NCBI GenBank assembly: GCA_902800625.1
Contig: CADCFG010000009.1
Span: 62,001 to 126,000 of the forward strand
Source of the DNA: an uncultured Eubacteriales bacterium
GTDB taxonomy: Bacteria > Bacillota > Clostridia > Christensenellales > Aristaeellaceae
DNA: 64,000 bases
Reading direction: 5' to 3'
Position numbers and translations under genes: made by a program. Below, one piece after another: positions 48,521 through 56,884 of the stretch. Each line of letters begins with the position of its first letter. Position 1 is the stretch's first letter. Below the pieces are notes generated by a model. That model was not told the origin of the DNA and did not search any database. It saw only the letters and a program-made list of their open reading frames with translations.

Positions 48521-49867
48521 TTATTCGTTGACCTCGACACCCAGGCTCTCCTGAGCATCGCTCCAGGCCTGGTTCCACTCGGCCATGATGTCCTCGAAGG
48601 ACTCGTCGCCGTTGAAGGCATGCTCAACGATGGCCTGAACCTTGGTGTTGCCGCCAGCGTTGAAGTTCAGCTCGGACTCGCTGTTCAGCTCGCTCAGCAG
48701 GGTCTCCTCGCCGGGCAGGGCGTCGGCGTCGGACACCATGTCGATGCCCTCGAAGGCCGCGTACAGGTCGGGATACTCGCCGTCCTTGGCGATCGGCAGG
48801 CCGCCTTCGCTGTAGGAGAAGCCGCTCTCCTCGGTGAGCCACTTCAGGTAGTACATGGAGGCCAGCTTCTGCTCGTAGGTCGCCTGCACATTGATGCCGA
48901 AGTTGTAGTCGCCGCCGGCGGGAGCATACTGCTTGCCGTCGATGGTGATCGGGAACGCCATGTAGCCAACATCCTCGGGATGCTCGCCGCCCTCGGCGTC
49001 ACGCATCTGGGTGAAGGCCCAGCTGCCCAGGACCATGGTGGCGATCTCGCCGTTGTTCAGCATGGGCTTGCAGCCTTCCCAGTCGGTGGTGGAGTAGTCT
49101 TCCTCGATCAGGCCGTTGGCAACCGCGTCATACAGGATCTTGTAGACGGCGGCGGGGCCGGTGCCATCCTCGTTGGGGGTGAAGGGATCCTTGGCATGCA
49201 GGAACTCCTGGTTCATGTACTCGGCCTTGCCGGTGGCGGCCACGCCGATGTAGGCATCCCAGGCGCCCATGGTCCAGCCAGCAGCGTAGTTGGTGTACAG
49301 CGGGATGGCGTCGGTGTTTTCCTTGACCAGCTTCAGAGCCGCGATGAACTCATCGGGGGTCTTGGGCAGCTCGGTCACGCCGGCTTCCTGGAAGATGCGC
49401 TTGTTGTACAGCACGCCCTGGGCCGCAGCCGTGGAGGGGATGCCGTAGCAGGTGCCGTCATAGGCCCAGCTGCTCATGAAGTTGTACAGGCCGTCCAGGG
49501 TCTCGAGGCTTCCCAGCGGGATGAAGTAGTTGGGCAGCTCGTCCTTGTCGACGGTGGGGATGCCCATGATGGTCCAGTCGTTGTTGCCGATGCGCAGCAG
49601 GGCGTTCTCGGCGAAGTCGGTGATCAGCTCATACTCGATGTTGATGTTGGGATAGGTCTCCTGGAACTGCTTCACATAGCCAGCCAGCTTGCCGTCGTCA
49701 CCGGCCAGGTCGGTGCGGTGATAGACAAAGTGGATGTCGGCGGCCAGGTCGGTGTTCTCGCCGAGAACGATCTGGTCGAAGGTGGGCAGCTCTTCCTCCG
49801 CGGACGCGAAGGCAAAGCAGCTGATTGCGAGCAGGGCGCACAGCGCCAGAGCCAGCAGCTTCTTCAT
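48521..49867 (-). CDS. Sugar ABC transporter substrate-binding protein
   Basis: Extracellular solute-binding protein type 1, 448 residues. Signal peptide MKKLLALALCALLAISCFAFASA; AISC is at best a weak lipobox, and type I cleavage after ASA is as likely. Mature part includes KFQETYPNINIEYE-like QFQETYPNINIEYELITDF and GEIATMVLGSWAFTQMRD, typical of the class. GGAGG lies eight bases before ATG 49867. A strong promoter and a LacI regulator lie upstream; beta-mannosides are the likely cargo from the GH130 link. Confidence 0.92.
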   Translation of the reverse strand: MKKLLALALCALLAISCFAFASAEEELPTFDQIVLGENTDLAADIHFVYHRTDLAGDDGKLAGYVKQFQETYPNINIEYELITDFAENALLRIGNNDWTIMGIPTVDKDELPNYFIPLGSLETLDGLYNFMSSWAYDGTCYGIPSTAAAQGVLYNKRIFQEAGVTELPKTPDEFIAALKLVKENTDAIPLYTNYAAGWTMGAWDAYIGVAATGKAEYMNQEFLHAKDPFTPNEDGTGPAAVYKILYDAVANGLIEEDYSTTDWEGCKPMLNNGEIATMVLGSWAFTQMRDAEGGEHPEDVGYMAFPITIDGKQYAPAGGDYNFGINVQATYEQKLASMYYLKWLTEESGFSYSEGGLPIAKDGEYPDLYAAFEGIDMVSDADALPGEETLLSELNSESELNFNAGGNTKVQAIVEHAFNGDESFEDIMAEWNQAWSDAQESLGVEVNE

Positions 49868-49893
49868 GGTAACTTCCTCCATTTGTCAGTTTT

Positions 49894-49957
49894 GAACAAT
49901 GTTTTACGCTCCATTGTTCGATGTACCAATTATAACATTACCGCTATGTTTCGTCAA
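49894..49957 (-). promoter_or_regulatory. Promoter and leader inverted repeat of the GH130 importer operon
   Basis: On the minus strand TTGACG (49957-49952), 17-base spacer, TATAAT (49934-49929). Downstream, in the leader, GAACAATG and CATTGTTC (49919-49912 and 49901-49894) form a perfect inverted repeat with a 10-base spacer. It may be the operator of the adjacent LacI-type regulator or a leader hairpin. Confidence 0.8.
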
Positions 49958-50017
49958 TAGCTTAGAGGCTTACTTTATAAATTAAGTTACTAAAAATCGA
50001 AAAATTAACATTGAAAA

Positions 50018-50256
50018 ACCGTTCCCCGGTTCCCTTTCCGAATCTGTTTCCGAAGGGGACGAGGAACGTTTCTTTTTGGCGGCCTGCGCTCGCTGTTCAG
50101 TGAAGCTTCGCGCTCGGCACCCTGCGCCGAGCCGCTCGCTTCAATTCACGACTCGGCAGGCCGCCCTGTGATTGGAGAACAGCGATAGAGGTGACATTCC
50201 TGAATGGGGTGCCCCACCAGCGCTTCGCGCCACCTCCCCATCGAGATGGGGAGGCA
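50018..50256. repeat. 88-bp palindromic element, copy 2, with flanks
   Basis: Core GGCGGCCTGCGCTCGCTG to CGGCAGGCCGCC (50078-50165), nearly identical to 23303-23390. A hairpin-rich left flank (50018-50073) and a right flank through AGCGCTTCGCGCCACCTCCC are also shared. It lies between the LacI gene end and the importer promoter. Confidence 0.8.
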
Positions 50257-50408
50257 TGATGACGAAGCCTCATCCGACTTCGCTCCGCTCGGCCACCTTC
50301 CCCAATGGGGAAGGCTTTGGGCGGCACAACGCCGCCCCTGCAACAAGTGAAATCCGGATTGGCGCCGGGAAAGCAAGGCGGGCGGCAGGATGCCGCCCGC
50401 CTGATCCT
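50257..50408. repeat. Palindromic repeats CCTTCCCCAATGGGGAAGG and GGGCGGCACAACGCCGCCC
   Basis: Two clear hairpins and TCCGACTTCGCTCCGCTCGG-like pieces fill the rest of the gap before the LacI gene's end. No coding signal seen. Confidence 0.65.
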
Positions 50409-50410
50409 GT

Positions 50411-51427
50411 CTACTTCCTTCCCAGCCGCTCGCCGGTGTTGAGGTCCATCACGGAATCCCGCTCCACGAACCAGCCGCCCACGGAGGTGCGCAGCGGCCC
50501 CTCCATGCCCTCGCGCACGCGGTTGCGCAGCCGCCGCACGGTGACCTGGGCCATGCGCTGCTGGTCCACGGCATAGGTGGTAACGGGCCGGGCGTGCTTG
50601 CCGTAGACGAAGTCGTCGAAGCCCACCACCGACACGTCCTCCGGCACCCGCAGGCCCCGGGCCTCTATCGCCTCGGCCACCCGGCAGGCCACCATGTCGT
50701 TGTTGCAGACAAAGGCAGTGGGCAGCTCGTCCGGCAGGGCGACCTCCTCGAAGTAGCGGCCCTCGATGTCGCTGTCCGGCACCACCCACTTGGGGTTCAC
50801 GTCCAGCTTCTCCAGCAGCATCGCCCGCAAAAAGCCGCTGTAGCGGTCCATGATGCTGGTGGTGCGGTTGACGCGGCCCACGAAGCCGATGTTCCTGTGG
50901 CCGTGCTCCAGCAGGTAGCGGGTCAGTATGAAGCAGCCGGTCTGGCCGTCGCTGACCACCGCGTCCACGTCCGGGCCGTCGCAGGTGAAGTCCAGCAGCA
51001 CGCTGGGCAGACCCGTGTCCAGGATCGCGGACACGTAGTCCGTGGAGAACTGGCCCAGCAGCACGAAGGCCGACGCCCGTTGGATCGTGGCCGACACCGG
51101 CATCACAAGCCCGGCCTCGTCCGCGTCGGAGACCACCTCCAGCACGCCCAGCATGCCCGCCTCCGCCAACTCCCGCAGCAGCTCCCTGTACATGGAAAAA
51201 TAGAAGCTGGGGGCGCTGAAAAAGCGGTCGGCGATCAGTATGCCGATGATGCGGCCGGTGTCGTCCGCCTGGGGGGCGCTGTAGTGATAGCCCATCTGCC
51301 TGGCGGTCTCGATGATCTTCTCCCGCACCGCGTCGCTGACGCCCTCCTTGCCGCTGAGGGCCTTGGAGATCGTGACGGTGCTGACGCCCAGCGCCGCGCC
51401 GATGTCCCGCATGGTGACGTTTTTCAT
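50411..51427 (-). CDS. LacI-family transcriptional regulator
   Basis: A 338-residue repressor. The N-terminal helix-turn-helix reads VTMRDIGAALGVSTVTISKA followed by the hinge ETARQMGYHYS. The rest is a periplasmic-binding-protein fold with IIGILIADRFF, TGCFILTRYLLEHGHRNIGFVG and CNNDMVACRVAEAIEARGL. AGGAGG precedes ATG 51427. It is upstream of and co-directional with the GH130 importer operon, its probable target; the inducer is unknown. Confidence 0.94.
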   Translation of the reverse strand: MKNVTMRDIGAALGVSTVTISKALSGKEGVSDAVREKIIETARQMGYHYSAPQADDTGRIIGILIADRFFSAPSFYFSMYRELLRELAEAGMLGVLEVVSDADEAGLVMPVSATIQRASAFVLLGQFSTDYVSAILDTGLPSVLLDFTCDGPDVDAVVSDGQTGCFILTRYLLEHGHRNIGFVGRVNRTTSIMDRYSGFLRAMLLEKLDVNPKWVVPDSDIEGRYFEEVALPDELPTAFVCNNDMVACRVAEAIEARGLRVPEDVSVVGFDDFVYGKHARPVTTYAVDQQRMAQVTVRRLRNRVREGMEGPLRTSVGGWFVERDSVMDLNTGERLGRK

Positions 51428-51452
51428 GGGATAACCTCCTGGCTCAATCAGC

Positions 51453-52370
51453 TCAGAACCGCTCGTTGATATACCGGCACGCCGCCAGGGCCGCGGTGGC
51501 GCCGTCGGCCACGGCGGTGGTCAGCTGGCGCACGCCCTTGCTGCGGCAGTCCCCCGCCACGAACACGCCGGGGGTCTTCGTCAGGCAGCGCTCGTCGGAA
51601 TCGAAATAGCCCCAGTCGTTCAGCTCCGCCAGCGCGGCGAAGGGGCCGTTTTCCGGGATCAGGCCGATGGCCACGAACAGGCCGTCGCAGGGGATCGTCT
51701 GCCCCTCGCCGGTGGTGCGGCTGGAGATCTCCACGCCCTTGAAGTCGCCGCCCCCGGTGATGAGGCCGTCGATCTTCGTGTCGCAGATCACCCGCACGTT
51801 CCCCCGGGCCGCCAGCACGTCCTGCAGCTTCTGCTCGCCGGTCAGCGCGGGCAGGTCCTGGAGGATGACCACTTCGCTGCACTTTTCCGCCAGCAGTATG
51901 GCCTCCTGCAGCGCGGAGTTGCCGCCGCCGGCCACGCACACCTTCTGGCCGCTGTAGAAGTCGCCGTCGCAGACCGCGCAGAAGGAGATGCCCTCCCCCA
52001 CCAGCTCGTCCTCGCCGGGCAGGCCCAGCATGCGATGCTTCACGCCGGTGGCGATCACCACGGCGCGGCCCTCGAAGCGGCTGCCCTCCTCGGTGACGAC
52101 CACCTTCGTGTCGCCGTGATCCTCCACGGCGCAGGCGGTCTCGATCTCGATCTCGGCGCCCTGGGCCAGGATCTGGTCCAGCATACTGTCCGCGAACTGG
52201 TTGCCGCTCATCTGCAGCGTACCGGGATAGTTCTCCACCTTCGGGGAGTGGGTGATCTGCCCGCCGAAGCCGGCCTTCTCGATGACCAGCGCGCTCTTGC
52301 CGTTGCGCTGGGCGTACAGCGCCGCCGTCATGCCCGCCGGGCCGCCGCCGATGACGATGATGTCATGCAT
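51453..52370 (-). CDS. trxB: Thioredoxin reductase
   Basis: FAD/NADPH enzyme reducing thioredoxin, 305 residues. FAD motif IVIGGGPAGMTAALYA, redox pair C131-A-V-C134 in FCAVCDGDF, NADPH loop VAGGGNSALQEA and C-terminal GVFVAGDCRSKGVRQL. ATG 52370. The gene follows the fic remnant by 15 bases on the same strand. In anaerobes it may also serve ferredoxin-type partners, but the NADPH loop here looks canonical. Confidence 0.95.
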   Translation of the reverse strand: MHDIIVIGGGPAGMTAALYAQRNGKSALVIEKAGFGGQITHSPKVENYPGTLQMSGNQFADSMLDQILAQGAEIEIETACAVEDHGDTKVVVTEEGSRFEGRAVVIATGVKHRMLGLPGEDELVGEGISFCAVCDGDFYSGQKVCVAGGGNSALQEAILLAEKCSEVVILQDLPALTGEQKLQDVLAARGNVRVICDTKIDGLITGGGDFKGVEISSRTTGEGQTIPCDGLFVAIGLIPENGPFAALAELNDWGYFDSDERCLTKTPGVFVAGDCRSKGVRQLTTAVADGATAALAACRYINERF

Positions 52371-52385
52371 GGTGATAACCTCGAT

Positions 52386-52576
52386 TCATAGTTCTTCTGT
52401 CCTGTACTGATTGTAGCCCTCGTATCGATAGCTGGCGTCCACGCCCCGCATGAACACCGCGCGATCTCATCCAGCGCGCCGCTCTCAAACAGCGCCTTCG
52501 CCTGCCGCTTGCTGATGCGCTCCTCTTCGGCCTCATAGGCCGCGCCGGTCAGGCCCAGCTTGTTCTGAAGCTCCAT
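52386..52576 (-). pseudogene. Fic-family protein gene with internal deletion
   Basis: The 5' end after ATG 52576 (GGGGAGG six bases before) encodes MELQNKLGLTGAAYEAEEER, then ISKRQAKALFESGALDEI, the standard N-terminus of Fic cell-filamentation proteins. From about 52460 the frame shifts and encodes VFMRGVDASYRYEGYNQYRT and EEL stop at 52386, which matches the extreme C-terminus of the same proteins. The middle, about 150 residues with the HPFxxGNGR AMP-transferase motif, is absent. It is a clear internal deletion and cannot be active. Confidence 0.85.
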
Positions 52577-52597
52577 GCGCACCTCCCCGGCAAAACA

Positions 52598-53254
52598 TTA
52601 AGGTTTGTTCCCACTTTCCGTTCTCTGCTGCATCTCTTCTACAATCCGTTGTTGTATTGTCATCAATTCGTCCCAAGACATCCCAGATAGATCAATAGCG
52701 TCAGCAGTTGTCTTTCCATATAGGGAATTATATGCGTGAATACCATCCTGAATAGTTACATCCGAATGATAGATCTCTGCAATATACTTAAATACCTCTT
52801 CAAAGAACTTCTTCGCACCATCCTCATATCTCTTTGCTGCAAAGTCATCCTCTAAATACAGGTCGAACATTTCCTTTATTGTGGCAGCAGGAAGCAATGG
52901 TTCTAAGCCTTCCCCTGGACAGGCATAATAATCATCGTCCTGTATGGCCAACAACAGTAAAAACCCGTTATTCTTTTCGCTATCCCCAATTCCCCACTTG
53001 TTGAAAAGCTTTATGCTGTATTCTTCTGAACTGTACTTGCCTGTGCTGTTGATAATCGCAACGACAATCTGCGCTCCACAATCATCATACAACAGCTTGT
53101 TTGAATAGAATATCTCACCCTTTGTTTCTTCGCTGAGTATGCCAACTTCATCATAATAGTAGAAGTCTGCTTCTGGGGAGATAATTTCTTCAGCATGAGC
53201 ACCAAATAAAGTCAGCATAAGGATTAGTAATAGTATTGCTATTGTATTCTTCAT
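52598..53254 (-). CDS. TPM-domain secreted protein
   Basis: A 218-residue protein with signal peptide MKNTIAILLLILMLTLFGAHA and a TPM (YgcG-type) domain: YYYDEVGILSEETKGEIFYS, IVVAIINSTGKYSSEEYS, NKWGIGDSEKNNGFLLLLAIQDDD and ACPGEGLEPLLPAATI. No C-terminal anchor is visible. The gene is clearly more AT-rich than the surroundings. GGAGGG lies before ATG 53254, and a promoter stands at 53286-53314. Function of TPM proteins outside photosynthesis is poorly known. Confidence 0.88.
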   Translation of the reverse strand: MKNTIAILLLILMLTLFGAHAEEIISPEADFYYYDEVGILSEETKGEIFYSNKLLYDDCGAQIVVAIINSTGKYSSEEYSIKLFNKWGIGDSEKNNGFLLLLAIQDDDYYACPGEGLEPLLPAATIKEMFDLYLEDDFAAKRYEDGAKKFFEEVFKYIAEIYHSDVTIQDGIHAYNSLYGKTTADAIDLSGMSWDELMTIQQRIVEEMQQRTESGNKP

Positions 53255-53285
53255 ATTATCCCTCCTTATTCCTTATGCTCAAGTT

Positions 53286-53314
53286 ATTATAACAGTTTTC
53301 ACACTTGTTGTCTA
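53286..53314 (-). promoter_or_regulatory. Promoter of the TPM-domain gene
   Basis: On the minus strand TAGACA (53314-53309), 17-base spacer, TATAAT (53291-53286). Confidence 0.75.
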
Positions 53315-53384
53315 CCGATTGATATTATAATAAATCATGCCTTCATTCATTGTCTGGTACCCAAAGAATGAAGGCATCATCGCG

Positions 53385-53660
53385 CTATCCTCTTGGCAGG
53401 TTCAGGAGATTATCCCATCCATTTTGATTTGGACTCGAACGAACATATTTCTCCCCGTATTTGCTCGTCATTGGGATGACATCAGGATAAGGAGCTATGT
53501 TCACTTGGATTGTGCCTGGATTAGCTTCCAAATAGTCATGAAGAACTTCTTTTTTAAAGTAACCAGGGTTGTCACAGCCTCTAATATAGATTTCATCAAT
53601 TTCCGTCAGGTTTTGAGAGTAATAGCATCCTGCTCTCATCTTAATCATAGTGGCAATCAT
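53385..53660 (-). CDS. DUF3892-like small protein
   Basis: A 91-residue protein, AT-rich. The pattern IDEIYIRGCDNPGYFKKEVL, then KYVRSSPNQNGWDNLLNLPR resembles DUF3892 proteins, which end in xVRS..N...DNLL.LP. Function unknown. GGAGG lies nine bases before ATG 53660; a TTGACA box about 50 bases upstream may be its promoter. With the TPM gene it forms a low-GC island. Confidence 0.7.
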   Translation of the reverse strand: MIATMIKMRAGCYYSQNLTEIDEIYIRGCDNPGYFKKEVLHDYLEANPGTIQVNIAPYPDVIPMTSKYGEKYVRSSPNQNGWDNLLNLPRG

Positions 53661-53899
53661 TGTTTTGCCTCCTCTATATATTTATTTACAAACTGGAGGC
53701 TGGAAACGTGTCAACAGAAATTTCTCTTGCAAAGTTTTGTCAAGCATGCTATACTAATCATGTGTTTAGCGACAACGTGATTTAGCATTTGACTATGCTC
53801 AGTCCGTTGAACACAGGAGAGCAATGTTTGTGAGTACCAGTCACTTGCGTTGCTCTTTTCCTTTTCCAGATTTGTACTTAGTATTGTTATCGGGACTTG
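53661..53899. other. AT-rich intergenic region
   Basis: Low-GC spacer between the DUF3892-like gene and the nrdD terminator. It holds two TTGACA/TTGACAAA boxes on the minus strand (about 53710 and 53740). No ORF with a ribosome site was found. Confidence 0.5.
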
Positions 53900-53926
53900 T
53901 GGCGGAGGATTATATCCTCCGCCACT
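53900..53926. terminator. Terminator of nrdD
   Basis: GTGGCGGAGGAT and ATCCTCCGCCAC form a perfect 12-pair hairpin around a TAT loop, nine bases past the nrdD stop. Confidence 0.85.
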
Positions 53927-53934
53927 TCTATGTT

Positions 53935-56466
53935 TTAGTGCCTGCTCATCAGCCAACCCTTGATGTCGCTGACGCCGCGATACTTCTCGAAGCTGTCGCC
54001 GTGGCGCAGCACCAGGGTGGGAGCCTGCTTGATGCCGTACTGGGCGGTCAGGTCCCGGGCGTCGGCGGCGTTCACGGTCTCATAGTGCACGCCGGCCCGA
54101 TCCAGCAGGGCCATGGCGGCCTTGCAGTTGGGGCAGGTCGGGGACTTGAACAGGATGGTGTCCGCGTCCTTCAGGTCCACGGTCTCCTGCATCTGCTGCA
54201 CATGGGCGGCGACGGGCACGGCCTGGGCGACCTTGGCTTCCGCGGCCTTCTCGGCCTCGGCGGCGCGCTGTTCCACTGTCCCGGGCTTCATCAGCACCTG
54301 TGCCGGCTCGCAGCAGCCGCGCTCCTGAGTGGCTTCCCAGGCGGCGTCGGCGTTGGTCGCGCCGATGGTGGTCACCGGGCCGCTGTGGGTCAGATGGGAG
54401 TGGCCGATGTCATAGACCTTGCGGTCCTTGAACTCCTGGGCCTTGCCGTCGTTCCAGTTCTGCACCGGGCGATAGTAGCCGGTGATGCGGCTGTAGACCT
54501 CCGTCTTCTGGCCGCAGTGGGGGCAGGTATACTGCTCGCCCACCAGGTATCCATGGTCCTTGCACACGCTGTAGGTGGGGCTCATGGTGTAGTAGGGCAG
54601 CTTGTAGTTCTCGGCAATCTTGCGCACCAGCGTGGCCGCAGCCTTCCAGTCGGGCAGCTTCTCGCCCAGGAATGCGTGGAACACGGTGCCAGAGGTGTAC
54701 AGGGTCTGAAGGTCGTCCTGGATATCCAGCGCAGAGAACACGTCCTCGGTGAAGCCCACGGGCAGGTGGGAGGAGTTGGTGTAGTAGGGCGTGCCGTTCA
54801 TGTTCGCGGTAATGATGTCCGGGAACTGGTCCTTGTCGTGCTTGGCGAAGCGATAGGTGGTGCTCTCCGCCGGGGTGGCCTCCAGGTTGTACAGGTCGCC
54901 GTACATCTCCTGGTAGTCGCTCAGGCGCTCGCGCATGTGGTTCAGCACGTCCTGGGCGAACTTCTGGGTGCGGGCGTCGGTCAGGTCGGCGCGCAGCCAC
55001 TTGGCGTTCAGGCCCACTTCGTTCATGCCGATCAGGCCGATGGTGGAGAAGTGGTTGTTGAAGGTGCCCAGATAGCGCTTGGTGTAGGGATACAGGCCCT
55101 GCTCCAGCAGCTTGGTGATGACGGTGCGCTTCACCTTCAGGCTGCGGGCGGCGATGTCCATCAGGCCGTCCAGCCGCTTGTAGAAGTCGGCCTCGTCCGC
55201 CGCCAGATAGGCGATGCGGGGCAGGTTGATGGTCACCACGCCGATGGAGCCGGTGGATTCACCGCTGCCGAAGAAGCCGCCGGACTTCTTGCGCAGCTCG
55301 CGCAGGTCCAGGCGCAGGCGGCAGCACATGCTGCGCACGTCGCTGGGCTCCATGTCGCTGTTGATGTAGTTGGAGAAGTAGGGCGTGCCGTACTTCGCGG
55401 TCATCTCAAACAGCAGCTTGTTGTTCTCGGTCTCCGACCAGTCGAAGTCCCGGGTGATGGAGTAGGTGGGGATGGGATACTGGAAGCCGCGGCCGTTGGC
55501 GTCGCCCTCGATCATGATCTCGATGAACGCCTTGTTCACCATGTCCATTTCCTTCTGGCAGTCGCCGTAGGTGAAGTCCATCTCCTTGCCGCCCACGATG
55601 GCCGGCAGGTTCTTCAGGTCGCCCGGCACGGTCCAGTCCAGCGTGACGTTGCTGAAGGGCGCCTGGGTGCCCCAGCGGGAGGGGGTGTTCACGCCGTATA
55701 TGAAGCTCTGGATGCACTGCTTGACTTCCTTCTGGCTCAGGTTGTCCACGCGCACAAAGGGGGCCAGGTACGTGTCGAAGGAGGAGAACGCCTGGGCGCC
55801 GGCCCACTCGTTCTGCATGATGCCCAGGAAGTTGACCATCTGGTTGCACAGGGTGGACAGGTGGCTGGCCGGGGAGGAGGTGATCTTCCCGGGCACGCCG
55901 CCCAGGCCCTCCTGGATCAGCTGCTTCAGGCTCCAGCCGGCGCAATAGCCGGTGAGCATGCTGAGGTCGTGCAGGTGGATGGCGGCGGAGCGGTGGGCCT
56001 CGGCGATCTCCTCGTCATAGACCTCGCTGAGCCAGTAGTTGGCGGTGATGGCGCCGCTGTTGGACAGGATCAGGCCGCCCACGGAGTAGGACACCGTGGA
56101 ATTCTCCTTAACGCGCCAGTCGTTGATCTGCAGATAGTTGTCCACCAGGTCCTTGTAGTTCAGCAGGGTGGAGTTGATGTTGCGCACCTTCTCGCGCTGC
56201 TTGCGGTAGAGGATATAGGCCTTGGCCACGTCCGCATAGCCGGACTCGCTCAGCACCTTCTCCACGCTGTCCTGGATATCCTCAACGGCGATCTTGCCGT
56301 CCTTGATCTTCTTGTCAAAGTCCGACGTCACGTGCAGCGCCAGCAGCTCGATCACGCTGGGATGGAACTGCTTGCCGGTGGCCGCGAAGGCCTTGGTGAT
56401 GGCCGCACTGATCTTGGCGATGGAGAAATCCACCGTCTTGCCGTCTCGCTTGAGTACCTCGTACAT
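53935..56466 (-). CDS. nrdD: Anaerobic ribonucleotide reductase NrdD with C-terminal glutaredoxin-like domain
   Basis: Glycyl-radical class III enzyme making deoxynucleotides without oxygen. The 843 residues start with an ATP-cone (KRDGKTVDFSIAKISAAITKAF). Active-site block SMCCRLRLDLREL, zinc-type CPHC near 647, glycyl radical Gly663 in RITGYYRPVQNWNDGK. Instead of ending about 20 residues later, it continues through a Cys-Cys pair and an Ala/Glu linker into residues ~770-843, a thioredoxin-fold domain with CPNC at 778-781, KQAPTLVLRHG and a final helix. The tail may supply reductant in cis. Two NrdR-type boxes precede the gene and the activase is encoded upstream. Confidence 0.95.
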   Translation of the reverse strand: MYEVLKRDGKTVDFSIAKISAAITKAFAATGKQFHPSVIELLALHVTSDFDKKIKDGKIAVEDIQDSVEKVLSESGYADVAKAYILYRKQREKVRNINSTLLNYKDLVDNYLQINDWRVKENSTVSYSVGGLILSNSGAITANYWLSEVYDEEIAEAHRSAAIHLHDLSMLTGYCAGWSLKQLIQEGLGGVPGKITSSPASHLSTLCNQMVNFLGIMQNEWAGAQAFSSFDTYLAPFVRVDNLSQKEVKQCIQSFIYGVNTPSRWGTQAPFSNVTLDWTVPGDLKNLPAIVGGKEMDFTYGDCQKEMDMVNKAFIEIMIEGDANGRGFQYPIPTYSITRDFDWSETENNKLLFEMTAKYGTPYFSNYINSDMEPSDVRSMCCRLRLDLRELRKKSGGFFGSGESTGSIGVVTINLPRIAYLAADEADFYKRLDGLMDIAARSLKVKRTVITKLLEQGLYPYTKRYLGTFNNHFSTIGLIGMNEVGLNAKWLRADLTDARTQKFAQDVLNHMRERLSDYQEMYGDLYNLEATPAESTTYRFAKHDKDQFPDIITANMNGTPYYTNSSHLPVGFTEDVFSALDIQDDLQTLYTSGTVFHAFLGEKLPDWKAAATLVRKIAENYKLPYYTMSPTYSVCKDHGYLVGEQYTCPHCGQKTEVYSRITGYYRPVQNWNDGKAQEFKDRKVYDIGHSHLTHSGPVTTIGATNADAAWEATQERGCCEPAQVLMKPGTVEQRAAEAEKAAEAKVAQAVPVAAHVQQMQETVDLKDADTILFKSPTCPNCKAAMALLDRAGVHYETVNAADARDLTAQYGIKQAPTLVLRHGDSFEKYRGVSDIKGWLMSRH

Positions 56467-56577
56467 AAAAAAATCCCCCTCATTGGATTGGTATTCGATT
56501 CAGGTCCGCGCGGCGTCCCCCGCCAAACGGAGCAGAATAAAAGTACCACAAAATATGGGGAAAGTCAAGGGGCTCAA

Positions 56578-56625
56578 AATCAATATGTTGTGTCCGAGAT
56601 TTATTAAAAACGTCATATATTGTGT
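56578..56625 (-). promoter_or_regulatory. Tandem NrdR boxes upstream of nrdD
   Basis: AATCAATATGTTGTGT (56578-56593) and ACGTCATATATTGTGT (56610-56625) match the NrdR consensus ACACNATATATNGTGT and lie 32 bases apart, three helical turns, as known for NrdR pairs. A TTGACT...TACTTT promoter follows toward nrdD. A third box, GCACAATATGTTGTGG, is at 56814-56829. Confidence 0.75.
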
Positions 56626-56813
56626 TTCCCGACTTCGGTTTGGTTTGCGATTCCCCCGCTCCCGCCGCCCTTTTGGCGCGCCCCCTTGCGCCCATTGGAT
56701 TACAGAATTGTGACACCCACCCCGCTTTAAAAGATTGCGACAAATTTGTGTTTTTTGGGCAAAGGGATAGAGGGGCTTTTTTCGCATATGTGGGGGTAAC
56801 GATGTAATCGGCA

Positions 56814-56829
56814 GCACAATATGTTGTGG
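56814..56829. promoter_or_regulatory. Additional NrdR-type box
   Basis: GCACAATATGTTGTGG holds the palindrome CACAA-TATG-TTGTG. A weaker CATATGTG site 32 bases away (about 56782) could be its partner. It lies between the terminator after the activase gene and the nrdD boxes, a 250-base GC-mixed stretch without an ORF. Confidence 0.6.
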
Positions 56830-56835
56830 TTGACG

Positions 56836-56874
56836 GGACAGGGGCCTTCCCTTTGGGGAAGGCCCCTGTCCCGT
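56836..56874. terminator. Hairpin after the nrdG-type gene
   Basis: GACAGGGGCCTTCC and GGAAGGCCCCTGTC form a perfect 14-pair stem around CTTTGG, 12 bases past the activase stop. It has no clear T-run but is strong. Confidence 0.65.
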
Positions 56875-56884
56875 GGGTCATCCG

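Noticed and set aside
53337-53780. Plus-strand frame of 147 codons in the AT-rich island
   Set aside because: Antisense to the DUF3892-like gene, no ribosome site, no family resemblance.
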